A DNA stretch of 64,000 bases from Blumeriella jaapii (Eukaryota; Ascomycota; Leotiomycetes; Helotiales; Drepanopezizaceae): NCBI GenBank assembly GCA_009599575.1, contig VWND01000011.1:496001-560000 (forward strand), given 5' to 3'. The stretch's first letter is position 1; the number at the start of each line of letters is the position of its first letter. Below the pieces are notes generated by a model, which saw nothing but the letters and a program-made list of their open reading frames with translations, ran no database searches and was not told the DNA's origin. Positions 9,840 to 21,696 of the stretch are shown here, one piece after another. A program made the translations under genes and the position numbers.

Positions 9840-10011
9840 TGTTACGATCCTGACGGGTGGTGGTAGGGTTGGATTAAGGTTTGGGCACGGGCCATCCTTC
9901 GGCCACTAGGCCCCGCGCTAAGTCACGTAACTCAAAGCGCAACCTATTATATATATTCGCGACTTCGAGCATTTTTGCTCGATGTTTTTTTTTTTCAACT
10001 TATATGCGTAT
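9840..10011 (+). mobile_element. 5' piece of an LTR, family F
   Basis: Starts TGTTACGATCC and shares its later part (GGGCACGGGCC...CACTAGGCCCCGCGCTAA) with the LTR at 43188. It is cut after 172 bases by a family D LTR. The piece carries a TCGAGCA-TTTT-TGCTCGA hairpin followed by a T run. It is the first repeat met when leaving the gene-rich part and is only mildly mutated at its left edge. Confidence 0.75.
9964..9981 (+). repeat. LTR F hairpin
   Basis: A perfect 7-bp stem TCGAGCA/TGCTCGA closes a TTTT loop and is followed within three bases by a run of T. The same structure recurs in the second LTR F (near 43353-43371) with one base pair changed on both sides. It may belong to the R region or poly(A) signal of the LTR. 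Confidence 0.55.
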
Positions 10012-10503
10012 TGTAAAACGGTGATGCTTTGTATTAATAGGATTTGGTAGTTTTAGCTATGGTCGAGGCATGGACCCTTCCGAGACCCCCTGCTATTGAT
10101 TACCTTTAACAAATATAAAAGCAAAGCATTCCCTTAGATAGTATTATAAGCACGCAGTTTAATTTACATTTTTATTTATTCTTTTTTTTCTTTTTTCAAT
10201 CTTTTTTAAAAATTTCCTAAACTATTTTATTTACCGATATATGGCCGTATTAGTCTGGTTTTTCTATTTACTTTTACATTTGGTGATTTGCGCAAGGATT
10301 TAAACTTCGGTGTTTCGTTTTTATATATTCGCCGATACATTTTTTAAATTTATAATCGAGGTCGACTTCGATATTTCGCTATTACGGCTTGAAAAACCTT
10401 TTATATGGTATTGTTCGCAGCTGCATTATATAAAGGATTTTTAATAGTTTTTTTTATTTTGCGTATAATTATTAAATTATAAAAATGCAATATATTTTAA
10501 ATG
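10012..10503 (+). mobile_element. LTR fragment, family D
   Basis: Starts TGTAAAACGGTGATGC and runs parallel, over most of its length, to 52917-52980 plus 59386-59805 and to the reverse complement of the segment ending at 42251. It ends where a family A LTR begins. It is an LTR start, since the same TGTAAAACGG edge is seen at all three copies, each joined to unrelated sequence on the outside. Confidence 0.75.
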
Positions 10504-10720
10504 TGTGACGATCTAATCAGTCGGAGGGCTGGGAGATTAGTCAACTGGTCGCCGTGTTCATATGGTATAAAAAACGAGCCTTTGATTCTGTAACAAAGAT
10601 ATTTACTTAAAATCAATAATTGCAAAAGGCAGAAGTTGCTAAAAGGAAAAAGCCTTATATACATGAATAATTTTCACAGTTGATGGGAAGATTCATCAGG
10701 AGACCAGGGAATTTGCAATA
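10504..10720 (-). mobile_element. truncated LTR, family A
   Basis: Starts TGTGACGATCTAATCAGTCGG and follows the other family A LTRs for 217 of about 266 bases, then stops at the start of a family B LTR. Its orientation equals the LTR at 24712. No internal family A sequence adjoins it, so it is a remnant, perhaps a solo LTR hit by the family B insertion. Confidence 0.8.
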
Positions 10721-12021
10721 TGTAAGAATTAAAAGGCAGGGAAACACTAGTTCAGATAATAGAGCTTAGATAAGGTTGGGTTAATAGTCAGACTGATTTC
10801 TACCTTTTACATCTTTAGTAGAAGGCGCGTATAAGTACAAAAGAAAGGGTGGAGCCCTCGAGAAAAGTATTTTTCAGAAAACCAAGCGAATTTTATTTAA
10901 TATGCTTTTCCAGCCTTTATCCCGACCTTTTTTCTTAATTTTTTTTAATATAACCTTAATAACTGGTTTTTTAATAATCATTTTTATAAAATGTTTTATT
11001 TAAATATTATTTTCAGCTTTTATAATACTACCCGGCCCCTACGGCCTATCCGCAGAAAGTATTATTCGAAGATTAATAAAAAGCAAAAAGATTTTAGCGA
11101 ATCATTTGATTTATATACGTAATATTAGTTTTTGATATTATTTTTTTTTAAGCTTTTGGTCTTTAAAAGCGATTGATTTTTTTATACGTATGCTTTCGTA
11201 TATAACGTGCGTTACGTTTTCGAAATAACGTACGGTTTTTTTCGTTTTCGGTCGTAAATTATAATTGTTTTTTCCGCTTTCGATCATGAATTATAGCTGT
11301 TTTGCTGTTTTGTTTTTTTTGTTTTCGGTAGCGCTTGCATTTTCGTTTGAAAAAGCTTTTTTTTTTAAAATAGCCGCAATTTTTCTGTTTAATTTTTTTT
11401 TTCTTTTTTATTTTTATTTTTTTATTAACTTTTTTTTATTTTAATTAATTGCTTTTCGCCGCGTTCGCCGCGAATTTTCAAAATGCTTTTGATTTTTATT
11501 TGTTTTCGGTATATACGTTTAATTTTACGCGAAAATATTATAACGGCCTTTTTGCTTTTTTGCGTTTTCGAACTTTTTAGCGTAAAATGCAACCGCTGCA
11601 AAGCTTCGTATATTTAACGCTTTTTTATAAATTTTATAAATTTTTATTCGAATTCGCTTTTAATTAGCTACAAATTCCTGCCGCACGCGCCGCCGAAGCG
11701 TAAACTTTTTTTTCGGATCTTAACGATTTTATAAATTATTTCGATATTATTACCGCCGCTGCCGTTTTTTTTTTTTTTTATTGCCGAAGCCAAAGCTTTT
11801 GTTAAAACCTTTGTCAATTTTATTATTTACGACGCTTATATAAATCGTTTAAAAAAAAGTAACGCTTCGGCTTTTATAATAATCGAAAATCGTGCGAATC
11901 GCGCCGCGGTTCGAGCTGCCGCTGCTGCTGCTGCGCCCGCTTTTGTCGGTTAACGACTGTTATTGTTTTGAAAGCTTTGGCTGCGCCGGCCCTTTTATTT
12001 AACGACGCTAATATAAAACGT
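10721..12021 (-). mobile_element. fragment E0: 3' LTR and 3' internal part of a family B element
   Basis: The LTR is 10721-11137 (417 bp, TGTAAGAATT...TGATA). It is followed by about 880 bases matching, on the minus strand, the end of the internal region of family B, including the Ala/Lys-rich coding remnant (GCN-rich stretch near 11900-11990). The piece is cut at 12021 by the 5' LTR of E1. Much of the family B element, including pol, is absent from this piece. Confidence 0.8.
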
Positions 12022-12434
12022 TGTCAGGAACCAACATCACGTGTATAAGTCAGGTGATCCGCCAAGACCCTCTGCCTCCTACCAATCCTCGAATAATACT
12101 TTCTGCGGATAGGCCGTAGGGGCCGGATAATATTATAAAGGCTGAAAATGATATTTAAATAAAACATTTTATAAAAATAATTGCTAAAAAATCAATTATT
12201 AAAATTATATTAATAAGAATTGAAAAAAGGTCGGGATAAAGGCTGGAAAAGCATACTAAATAAGATTCGCCTGGTTTTCTGAGAAATATTTTTTTCGAAA
12301 GCTCCATTTTTTTTTTATATTTATACGCGCTTTTTATTAAAAATATAAAAAATAAAAATCAATTTGATTATTAACCCAAGTTAATTTAAGTTTTATTATT
12401 TGAACTAATGTTTTTTTGCTTTTTAATTTTTACA
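12022..12434 (+). repeat. 5' LTR of E1 (family B)
   Basis: 413 bp. The first 120 bases keep a near-normal composition, with words such as CACGTG and CCTCTGCCTCC, whereas the rest is strongly AT-shifted. Pairs with 18903-19316. Confidence 0.85.
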
Positions 12435-12756
12435 TTCTGATTTTTTTACTTACCGAAACGGCAGTTCGATATTACTAAAACAATTTTTTATTATATTATT
12501 ATATTTATATCGATATTATCGATATTATAACTTTTCGCATTCGCAACGAATAAGCATTTTCAGCTATTTAAAAAAACCTAACGCTTTCGGCTGTTCAGAA
12601 AAACCCCGTATTATCGTTTTTTTTAACGTTATCAATTTTATTAAAAATCGAAAATATTCTATTATTAAAGCGCGACGACTGTTTAACTTTTTTATTTAAA
12701 AAATTATTAAAAAAGGCCACGCTTAAAGCGATTCGGAAAAACTTTCCATCGAGATT

Positions 12757-14330
12757 TTGATTTATTTGACTAATAAACGAACCCGCGCCGAACAAAAAAA
12801 CAACGATAAACGTAAAAAATTAAAAAAGATACGAGTTAAAATAAAACAGAAAAAAATTAAGAAAAAAGTTTACGAAACAATTAAAAAATTCGAAAAAGCT
12901 AAAAAACGCCGAAACGAATTTCGAAAGAAAATTAAATAATTTTAATAAAAACTTAACGATTTCGAAAATATCGAAAAAAAGGTTTTTATATTTTTTAACA
13001 CCGTTCTAATTAAAAAAAAACAGAAAATAATTTAAGCCGGCGATTATTATAAAGTATTTTCGAAGCATTACGATAATAATACTTATTAAAAACGACTTAG
13101 CATTTTTTTTAAATATATTATATTTTTTATAAAAGATATAACGAATTCGAGCCGAAAAGTATTAAAAATAAAAGATTTTCTAATATATCGAAGGAAAAAT
13201 ATTAAAAAAGCTTAATTTTTTATTCGGCGTGCAAAGCGAAATTTCCGCCAAAATAAAAAAATAATATTTTGTACTAATCAAAAGAAAATTAACGCTTATA
13301 TTTTAATTTTCGACGATAAAATAAAAATAAAAAAAATCGGATACGAACGACGTTTTACGAATATTCGAATTATATAAAACGATTTTAAAAAATAAATATT
13401 AGATTTTTTAATAAATGCGAAAAATCGAAAAATCGCGGCTTCGAATTTATACGATAAAGCGAAACAAAAAAAATATAAATCAATTAACGATTTCGTTGTT
13501 TATTTAAATAATTTCGAATAGCAGTTGCAAATAATAAAAGATGCAATTAAAAAAAAAATGCTTTTCGCAAAACTCCGATTTATTTTTCGAGAAAAAATTA
13601 TTAAACGAAATAATATTGCAGTTACAAGCTCGTACGAAAAAATTAATATAATCGCTCGTCGTATCGAAAATATTAATAAAATTATTAACGACGAAACGAA
13701 AAATAATAAACGACGAAACGAACGCAAAAAAAAAAAAAAAAAAAAAACTTATATTTACGATTAAAACTTAAAAGTTAAATTAAATATTTATCGTTTTCGA
13801 TTCGAAAATACGTTATAAAAAAAAACGAAAGCGAAAAAACGATAATTTTAATAAAATTCCTTGGAATTTTAAAACTTTTAACGATTTTTTTTTTTTTTCG
13901 AAATACAGTCGCTGCTAAAAGGCAAAACATCGTATAGCTAATTATTTAAAAGTCGAATATTATAAATGCAACAAAAAAAAATATATAATTCTAAATTGCT
14001 TCGAAGCTAACAAATCTAAAAATTCGGAAAAAGCTTTCGTTCGATTTTAATTTCGTCGTTGCTAATAAAATCGAGCGAAAAAAAAAGCAAAAAAAAATAA
14101 TTTTGAGCGAAATTAAAAAAGCTAAAAGCGAAATTCGTACGAAACGAGCTTTTATCGATTGCGGCGCGGAAAAAAACTGCGTAATTCAAAAGATATTAAT
14201 TAAATATAAATAAAAACTAATTTAAAAACGTATTAATTTATTTACGATTAAGAAAAAAAAAGTAATTATTTACGATACGTATACGCAATCTATTCGCGCT
14301 ATTAATAATTATAAAATAATTAAAAAAATA
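12757..14330 (+). pseudogene. E1 gag and protease remnant
   Basis: A Lys/Arg-rich coiled segment (12757-12939) is followed by a Gag-like stretch (about 13265-13760; one open piece is 13525-13764), a degenerate zinc-knuckle segment near 13960-14010, and a protease start at about 14148 reading AFIDCGAEKNC, the D-[STC]-G-A active-site motif of retropepsins. In-frame TAA/TAG codons interrupt throughout. Similar remnants lie on the minus strand of E5 near 33119-33349. Confidence 0.65.
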
Positions 14331-14699
14331 CAAAGCGATTTCGTGGCTTACGATATAAATATTTCAAAAGTTTTATTTATTTTAAAAATTTTTTGGTTGC
14401 GAAATATCGATTTCGTTATAAGCTTTCGAGCTAAATCGTAGCGATATTTAATCGAACGCTTATAACTCAATTTCGTTACAATCAAACGTTTTAAAAAAAA
14501 ATCCAAAAAAAAAGCAAACGTTTTGCATTGTTTTAAAAAAAGCTATTAAAAAACAGCATTAATTACTTTTTAAATACGACGATTACGCCGACGTATTCGA
14601 CGATATCGCCGCGGTTATTTTAGCTTTTTATTATTTTATAAAGCATCGAATAAATTTCGCGAAAAACCTTTTTTAAAAGTTAATTTACTTTTTATCGAA

Positions 14700-15960
14700 A
14701 TCTAAACTTATCGAATTACGCGAATATTTCGATTCGAGTTTAAAAAAAAGTTAAATAAAAAAATCTATTAGCTTTACCGGCGCACCGGTAATATTTATAC
14801 CGAAAAAAAACGGAAGTTTACGATTATACGTCGATTATAAAAGTTTAAACGCAATTACGATTAAAAATCGAATTTTTCTATTTTTTATAAGCGAAATTTT
14901 AAACCGTTTAAAAAAAGCTAAAATATTTATTAAGCTAGATTTTATTTGGGCGTACTATCGTTTTCGAATAAAAAAAGAAAATAAATAAAAAACTGCCTCG
15001 CATTCGTTACGGATATTTCGAATACTGCGTATTATTTTTCGGTTTTTCGAACGCATTAACAACCTTTTAAGCGTATATTAATTAAGCTTTAATCGGTTTA
15101 ATAAATATTACGTATATAATTTATTTCGACGATGTTTTAATATTTTTCGAAAATTCCGACGATTATATAAACGCGGTAAAAAAGGTTTTCGAAAAACTTC
15201 GTATTAATAAATTTTACGAAAATCTGAAAAAATATGCTTTCGATACGAATACGGTTAAATTTCTAGGTTTCGTCGTTATTTTTACGGAAATTAAAATAAA
15301 TCTAAAAAAAATAAATAATATTCGGAAATAGCTTTTTTTTACTACGTGGCGAGATATTTAAATATTTTTGAGTTTTATTAATTTTTACAAACGTTTTATT
15401 AAAAACTACGCTAAGCTTTGCCGATTTATTACAAATCTTTTAAAAAAAATATAACGAAAAAAAATGTCGGGCCTTTTTCGTTTTTTATTCGAAGCGAAAA
15501 TCGCTTTTTTATTTTTAAAAAAAAAGTTTTGCTAAATATCGATTTTACGTTATTTCGATTTTCGATTGAAAATTTAAATCGAAACAAACGCTTCGAAATT
15601 CGCTATAAACGAAATATTATTTTAATTGTTCGGAAAAATACGAAAATACGTTAGCATTCTATCGCGTATTATTCGAAAAAGCTTTTTTTTATAAAACAAA
15701 AATACGAAATTTACGACGCTAAGCTAATAGCTATAATTTACGCTTTTAAATAATAAAACTAATATTTACGTAGCGCTTTCGACGTTATTATTATACGTAC
15801 AAATTATTATAATTTAAAATACTTTGTTACGAAAAAACGTTTAAACGAACGCTAAACGAAATGAACCGACGAGCTAGCTGAATACGATTTTGCAATCGAA
15901 TATAAAACAAAAGTTTTTAATCCGGCGAATGGTTTTTTCCGCCGGCCAGATTTAAAATTT
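14700..15960 (+). pseudogene. E1 reverse transcriptase and RNase H remnant
   Basis: The fingers/palm entry reads [20 protein letters not shown] (about 14801-14860), the usual Ty3/gypsy block. The palm motif FIKLDFIWAYYRFRI follows near 14930-14970. The RNase H part is at about 15530-15960. Where Tyr-x-Asp-Asp should be, the frame shifts or is degenerate. Comparable blocks occur at 19330-20600 in the next fragment. Confidence 0.75.
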
Positions 15961-16479
15961 TTTTTTAAAAAAAATAACAAGCAGCTGCTTACGTTGCATC
16001 GTAAATTAAGATTAATTTATTTAAAAAATTTTAAAATATTTTTCGCAGTAAAAACACGCTTAAAATCGGAATATAAATTATTTCGCGTCGATAAATATTC
16101 GAAGCTTTTGTTAACGGAATTAAAAAGTAAAAAACAAGCGGAAAAAAACTAAATAAAAAGTTTTTTCGCCGGATTGTTTTTTATTTATATTATTAATTGC
16201 AAATAATATATATTACGAAGCGTAGCCGTTGTATTATTATAATCCGAAACGGTTAATAACGAATTAGCAAAACCGATTTATAAAATTATTTTTAAATTGT
16301 AAAAATCTGATTTTTTTATATTATAAAAAACGTACGAATCGGCTTCGCAAAACAATCGAGCCGGATCCGAAAAATATTAGCGTATAAATTAAAATAAATT
16401 ATTACGTTATAAAAAACGTGCGTATATTTCGAATAAAAACGTTATTAAAAGCGAAATATTAAAAATTAATTACGACGAT

Positions 16480-17720
16480 CCGATCGCCGACTATTAAGAT
16501 TTTCGGCGAACGTTAAAATTAATCGAAAAAAAGGATTTCTGGCTTGATTTACGAAGCGACGTAAAGCGTTACGTTAATATATATAAAAAATGCTAAAAAA
16601 GCAAATTTAAAAAGCATCGATTTTATAACGAATTAGCTTTTATTTCGACTTTTACGAAACTTTAAAAAAAAAAAAAATTATAAATTTTATTACGAATTTA
16701 TTTTTTAAGAAAAAACAAAATCGTATTTACGATTCGATATTCGTTATAATAAATCGATATACGAAGCTATCGAAATATATATCGATACAAAAAACGATTT
16801 CAGTTTTAAATTTAACTAAAATATTTATATAATATATTTACAAAAATTTTGATTGTTTTAAAAAGATTATTACAAATAAAAAATCAGTTTTTATTAATAA
16901 ATTCTGGTTTTTAGTAATATTCCATTTATAAATACGACGTCGATTAAGCACCGTTTTTTATTTTCAAACCGATGGCCAAACGAAACGTTAAAATCAAGTT
17001 TTAAAATTTTATTTTCGTACGTATTACGATTATCGACAAAACGATTAAGCTACGAAGCTTGTTTTAGTCGAGTTTACGTATAATAATTCGATATACGCTT
17101 TTACGAGTTTTACTTTTTTTCGTATATTATACGGCTTTTATTTAAAACTTGGCAGCAACGTCGAAAGCGACGTCGTAAAAAAAAAGGTACCGTTAGCGGA
17201 AAAACGAATTAAAATATTATAAAAAAAAAAGAAATATTTAATAAAAAGCTAAAAAAAGCCAACGCGAATTATAAAAGGTTTTACGACGCTAAATATAAAA
17301 AAATTAAATTTTAAATAAGCGATAAAATATTATTATCGATTAAAAACCTTCGACAGCTGCGATTTTTTCGAAAGCTTTCAAATAAATATTTAAAGCTTTT
17401 TAAAATTAAGCGAATTATATATAAGCACGGCTAAGCTTATTAACTCGAGCTTTTTTTTAATATCGTATTTACGATATTCTACGTTTTTTTATTAGAATTT
17501 TAGCAGGGTCGGAACGACACCGAGCCGAAAAATAATATAATAAAATTTTAAAAACTCGAAAAATACGAAATCAAATTAATACAAATTTATAAAAATATAA
17601 AAAAAAGCCGATATTATTTAATACGATAAAAAGATTATTTATTAAGCGAAAATTCGTAAAAGCCAAAAAACTATTTTACGAATGCAAAAAAGATTGTAAA
17701 AAAATACTTAAAAAATACGA
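16480..17720 (+). pseudogene. E1 integrase with chromodomain remnant
   Basis: Integrase residues are visible in pieces: DFWLDLRSDVKRYVNIYKKC around the zinc-binding part (16540-16600) and the core further on. The C-terminal part reads DAKYKKIKF...KYLKPFKIKRI (17290-17420), the GPF/Y-type module. A chromodomain follows at about 17560-17715 (KYEIKLIQIYKN, then SRYYLIR, KDYLLSEN), with stops where the aromatic-cage Trp codons belong. Chromodomains of this class bind methylated H3K9 and steer integration into heterochromatin. Confidence 0.7.
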
Positions 17721-18074
17721 TAAATAATAATAACGGAGCAATAACGAATGCGCGCCGTAAAAACAAAAAAAAAAAAAATATTTGAAAAACCTTAAAATCG
17801 CCGCTAAAACGATTTATTATCCGTATTATTATCGTTATTTTTTTTTTATTTTTATCGCTATTTTTTTTAAATTTAAAAGCAGCGGCAAACTAAAAAAAAT
17901 TAATATTAAACGAACTCGTAAAATATTCGATTTATTTTAATTAAAGCTTTTACGATAGCCGTAATCGAATTTTAAATTGCAGCTACGATATTTTCGTAAA
18001 AATCCAAAATTTAATTCAATTGATTAAAATAATTTCGAACGACGTTTTCGAAACGTCGGAAAATACGTTTTATA

Positions 18075-18633
18075 TTAGCGTCGTTAAATAAAAAGGCCGG
18101 CGCAGCCAAAGTTTTTAAAATAGCAGCAGCCGTTAAACCGGCAAAAGCGGGCGTAGCAGCAGCAGCGGCAGCCCGAGCCGCGGCGCGATTCGTACGATTT
18201 TCGATTATTATAAAAGCCGAAGCGTTACTTTTTTTTAAACGATTTATATAAGCGTCGTAAATAATAAAATTAATAAAAGTTTTAGCAAAAGCTTTAATTT
18301 CGGCAGCAAAAAAAAAAAACGGCAGCGGCGGTAATAATATCGAAACGATTTATAAAATCGTTAAAGCCCGAAAAAAGAATTTGCGTTTCGGCGGCGCGTA
18401 CGGCAGAAACTTATAGCTAATTAAAAGCGAATCCGAATAAAAATTTAAAAGATTTATAAAAAAGCATTAAGTATGCGAAGCTTTACAACGGTTGCATTTT
18501 ATATTAAAAAGTTCGAAAACGCAAAAAAGCAAAAAAGCCGTTATAATACTTTCGCGTAAAATCAAGCGTGCATATCGAAAGCAAATAAAAGTCAAAAGCA
18601 TTTTAAAAATTCGCGGCGAACGCGGCGAAAAGC

Positions 18634-18640
<7 letters not shown>
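18075..18640 (+). pseudogene. Ala/Lys-rich coding remnant 3' of the chromodomain, family B
   Basis: In one frame the stretch reads KAGAAKVFKIAAAVKPAKAG, then a run of Ala, then basic helices to about 18640, with only TAA/TAG stops at sites where Gln would fit. The same frame is kept in E5 (minus strand, about 28250-28800) and E0 (minus strand, about 11440-11990). I do not recognise a domain. It could be a C-terminal extension of pol or a third reading frame. Confidence 0.45.

Positions 18641-18675
<35 letters not shown>
18638..18675 (+). repeat. A38 homopolymer
   Basis: 38 consecutive A within the Ala/Lys-rich remnant of E1. At the same place E5 has shorter T runs interrupted by other bases, so the tract probably grew from Lys codons (AAG to AAA) by G-to-A mutation followed by slippage. 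Confidence 0.9.
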
Positions 18676-18678
<3 letters not shown>

Positions 18679-18902
18679 AAATAAAAAAATTGCGGCCATT
18701 TTAAAAAAAAAAAAGTTTTTTCAAACGAAAATACGAACGCTATCGAAAACAAAAAAAACAAAATAGCAAAACAGTTATAATTTACAACCGAAAGCGAAAA
18801 AAACCGTATATTATTTCGAAAGCGTAACGCATGTTATATACGAAAGCATACGCATAAAAAAATCAATCGCTTTTGAAAACCAAAAGCTTAAAAAAAAAAT
18901 AT

Positions 18903-19316
18903 TATTAAAAACTAATATTACGTATATAAGTTAAATAATCCGCCAAAACTTTTTGCTTTTTACTAATTTTCGAATAATATTTTCTGCGAATAAGCCGTAA
19001 GGGTCGGATAGTATTATAAAAGCTGAAAATAATATTTAAATAAAACATTTTATAAAAATAATTATTAAAAAACCAATTATTAAAATTATATTAGAAAAGA
19101 TTGAGAAAAGGTCGGGATAAAGGCTGGAAAAGCATATTAAATAAAATTCGCTTGGTTTTCTGAAAAATACTTTTCTCGAGGGCTCTATCTTTTCTTTTGT
19201 ATTTATACGCGCCTTTTATTAAAAATGTAAAAGGTAGAAATCAGTCTGACTATTAACCCAATTTTATCTGAGCTTTATTATCTGAACTAGTGTTTCCCTG
19301 CCTTTTAATTCTTATA
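18903..19316 (+). repeat. 3' LTR of E1 (family B)
   Basis: 414 bp, mirror image in mutation load of the 5' LTR: the first 150 bases are strongly mutated and the last 120 are mild. Confidence 0.85.
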
Positions 19317-21696
19317 TTGCGCGAATATTTCGATTCGAGCTTAAAAAAAAGCTGAATAAAAAGATTTATTAGTTTGCCGGCGCACCGGTAATATTTATAC
19401 CGAAAAAAAACGAAAGTTTACGATTATGCGTCGATTATAAAAGTTTAAACGTAGTTACGATTAAAAATCGAATTTTTTTATTTTTTATAAGCGAAACTTT
19501 GGATCGTTTGAAAAAAGCTAAAATATTTATTAAGCTAAATTTCATTTGGGCGTATTATCGTTTTCGAATAAAAAAAAAAGATAAATAAAAAACTGCGTTT
19601 CGCATTCGTTACGAACACTTCGAGTATTGCGTATTATTCTTCGGCCTTTCGAACGCATTAGTAATTTTTTAAGCGTATATTAATCAAACTTTAATCGGTT
19701 TAATAAATATTACGTATATAATTTACTTCGACGATATTTTAATATTTTCCGAAAATTCCAACGATTATATAAACGCGGTAAAAAAGGTTTTCGAAAAACT
19801 TTATATTAAAAATTTTTACGAAAATCTGAAAAAATATATTTTCGATACCAATACGGTTAAGTTTCTAAGCTTCGTCGTTACTTCTACGAGAATTAAAATG
19901 TACCCAAAAAAAATAAATAATATTCGAAGATAGCTTTTTTTTACTACGTAACGAAATATTTAAATGTTTTTAAATTTTATTAATTTTTACAAACGTTTTA
20001 TTAAAAACTACGCTAAGCTTTGCCGATTTATTACAAATCTTTTAAAAAAAATATAATAAAAAAAAATATCGGGCTTTTTTCGTTTTTTATTCGAAACGAA
20101 AATCGCTTTTTTATTTTTAAAAAAAAAGTTTTGCTAAACACCGATACTACGCTATTTCGATTTTCGATTAAAAATTTAAATCGAAACAAACGCTTCGAAA
20201 TTCGCTATAAGCGGAATATTATTTTAATTATTCGAAAAAAATACGAAAACACGTTAGCATCCTATCGCGTATTATTCGAAAAAGCTTTTTTTTATAAAAC
20301 AAAAATACAAAATTCACGACGCTAAGCTAATAGCTATAATTTACGCTTTTAAATAATAAAGCTAATATTTACGTAGCGTTTCCGACGTTATTATTATATA
20401 TACAAATTATTACAATTTAAAATACTTTTTTACGAAAAAACGTTTAAACGGACGCTAAGCGAAATAGGCCGACGAGCTAGCTAAATACGATTTTGCAATC
20501 GAATATAAAACAAAAGTTTTTAATCCGGCGAATAATTTTTTCCGCCGGCCAAATTTAAAAAAAAATTTAAAAAAAAATAGCAAGCAGCTGCTTACGCTGT
20601 ATTATAAGCTGAAACTAGTTTATTTAAGAGATTTTAAATTATTTTCCGCAATAAAAACACGTTTTAAATCGAGGCATAAATTGTGTCGCGCCGATAAATA
20701 TTCGAAGCTTTTGTTAACGAAATCAAAAAATAAAAAGCAAACGGAAAAAAGCTAAATAAAAGGTTTTTCGCCGAATTGTTTTTTGCTAATATTATTAATT
20801 ATAAATAATATATATTACGAAGCGTAGCCGCTATATTGCTATAATTCGAAACGGCTAATAACGAGCTAGCAAAATTAATTTACAAAACTATTTTTAAATT
20901 GCAAAAATCTAATTTTTTTGTATTATAAAAAACGTACGAATCGGCTTTGCAAAACAATCGAGCCGGATCCGAAAAATATTGGCGTATAAGCTAAAATAAA
21001 TTATTATATTATTAAAAACGTATGTATATTCCGAATAAAAACGCTATTAAAAGCGAGATATTAAAAATTAATTATAACGACCCGACCGCCGGCTATTAAA
21101 GTTTTCGGCGAACGCTAAAACTAATTAAAAAAAATTTTTTTTGGCTTGGTTTACGAAGCGACGTAAAACGTTACGTTAATACGTATGGAAAATGCTAAAA
21201 AAACAAATCTAAAAAGCATCGATTTTATAGCGAATTAGCTTTTTTTTCGATTTTTACGAAATTTTTAAAAAAAAATAACTATAGATTTTATTACGGGTTT
21301 ATTTTTTAATAAAAAACGAAATCGTATTTACGATTCGATATTCGTTATAATAAACCGATATACGAAGCTATCGAAATATATTCCGATATAAAAAACGATT
21401 TCAGTTTTAAATTTAATTAAAATATTTATATAATATATTTACAAAGATTTTAGCTGTTTTAAAAGAATTATTATAAATAAAAAATCAATTTTTATTAATA
21501 AATTTTAGTTTTCAATAATATTTTACTTATAAATACGACGTCGATCAAACATCGTTTTTTATTTTTAAACCGATAGCCAAACGAAACGTTAAAATTAAAT
21601 TTTAAAATTTTATTTTCGCACGTATTACGATTATCGACAAAACGATTGGACTACGAAGCTTGCTTTAGCCGAATTTACGTATAATAATTCGATATA
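19317..21696 (+). mobile_element. E2: internal fragment of a family B element
   Basis: Runs parallel to E1 14717-17094: reverse transcriptase, RNase H and integrase core, with no LTR. Starts directly at the outer end of the E1 3' LTR and ends at 21696 in the middle of the integrase, where a family A fragment begins. Differences from E1 are nearly all transitions. The piece at 20020-20325 is the longest open stretch and covers the RNase H region. Confidence 0.8.

Larger units (their letters stand above)
12022..19316 (+). mobile_element. E1: full-length family B Ty3/gypsy chromovirus, inactive
   Basis: 7,295 bp with a 5' LTR (12022-12434, starting TGTCAGGAAC, ending TTTACA) and a 3' LTR (18903-19316). 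Between them, on the plus strand, come remnants of Gag, aspartic protease, reverse transcriptase, RNase H, integrase with a C-terminal chromodomain, and an Ala/Lys-rich segment. All frames are full of TAA/TAG. The flanks do not give a matching 5-bp duplication (AACGT before, TTGCG after), so one or both ends were rearranged after insertion. The outer 100 or so bases of each LTR are much less mutated than the inner parts. Confidence 0.9.
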
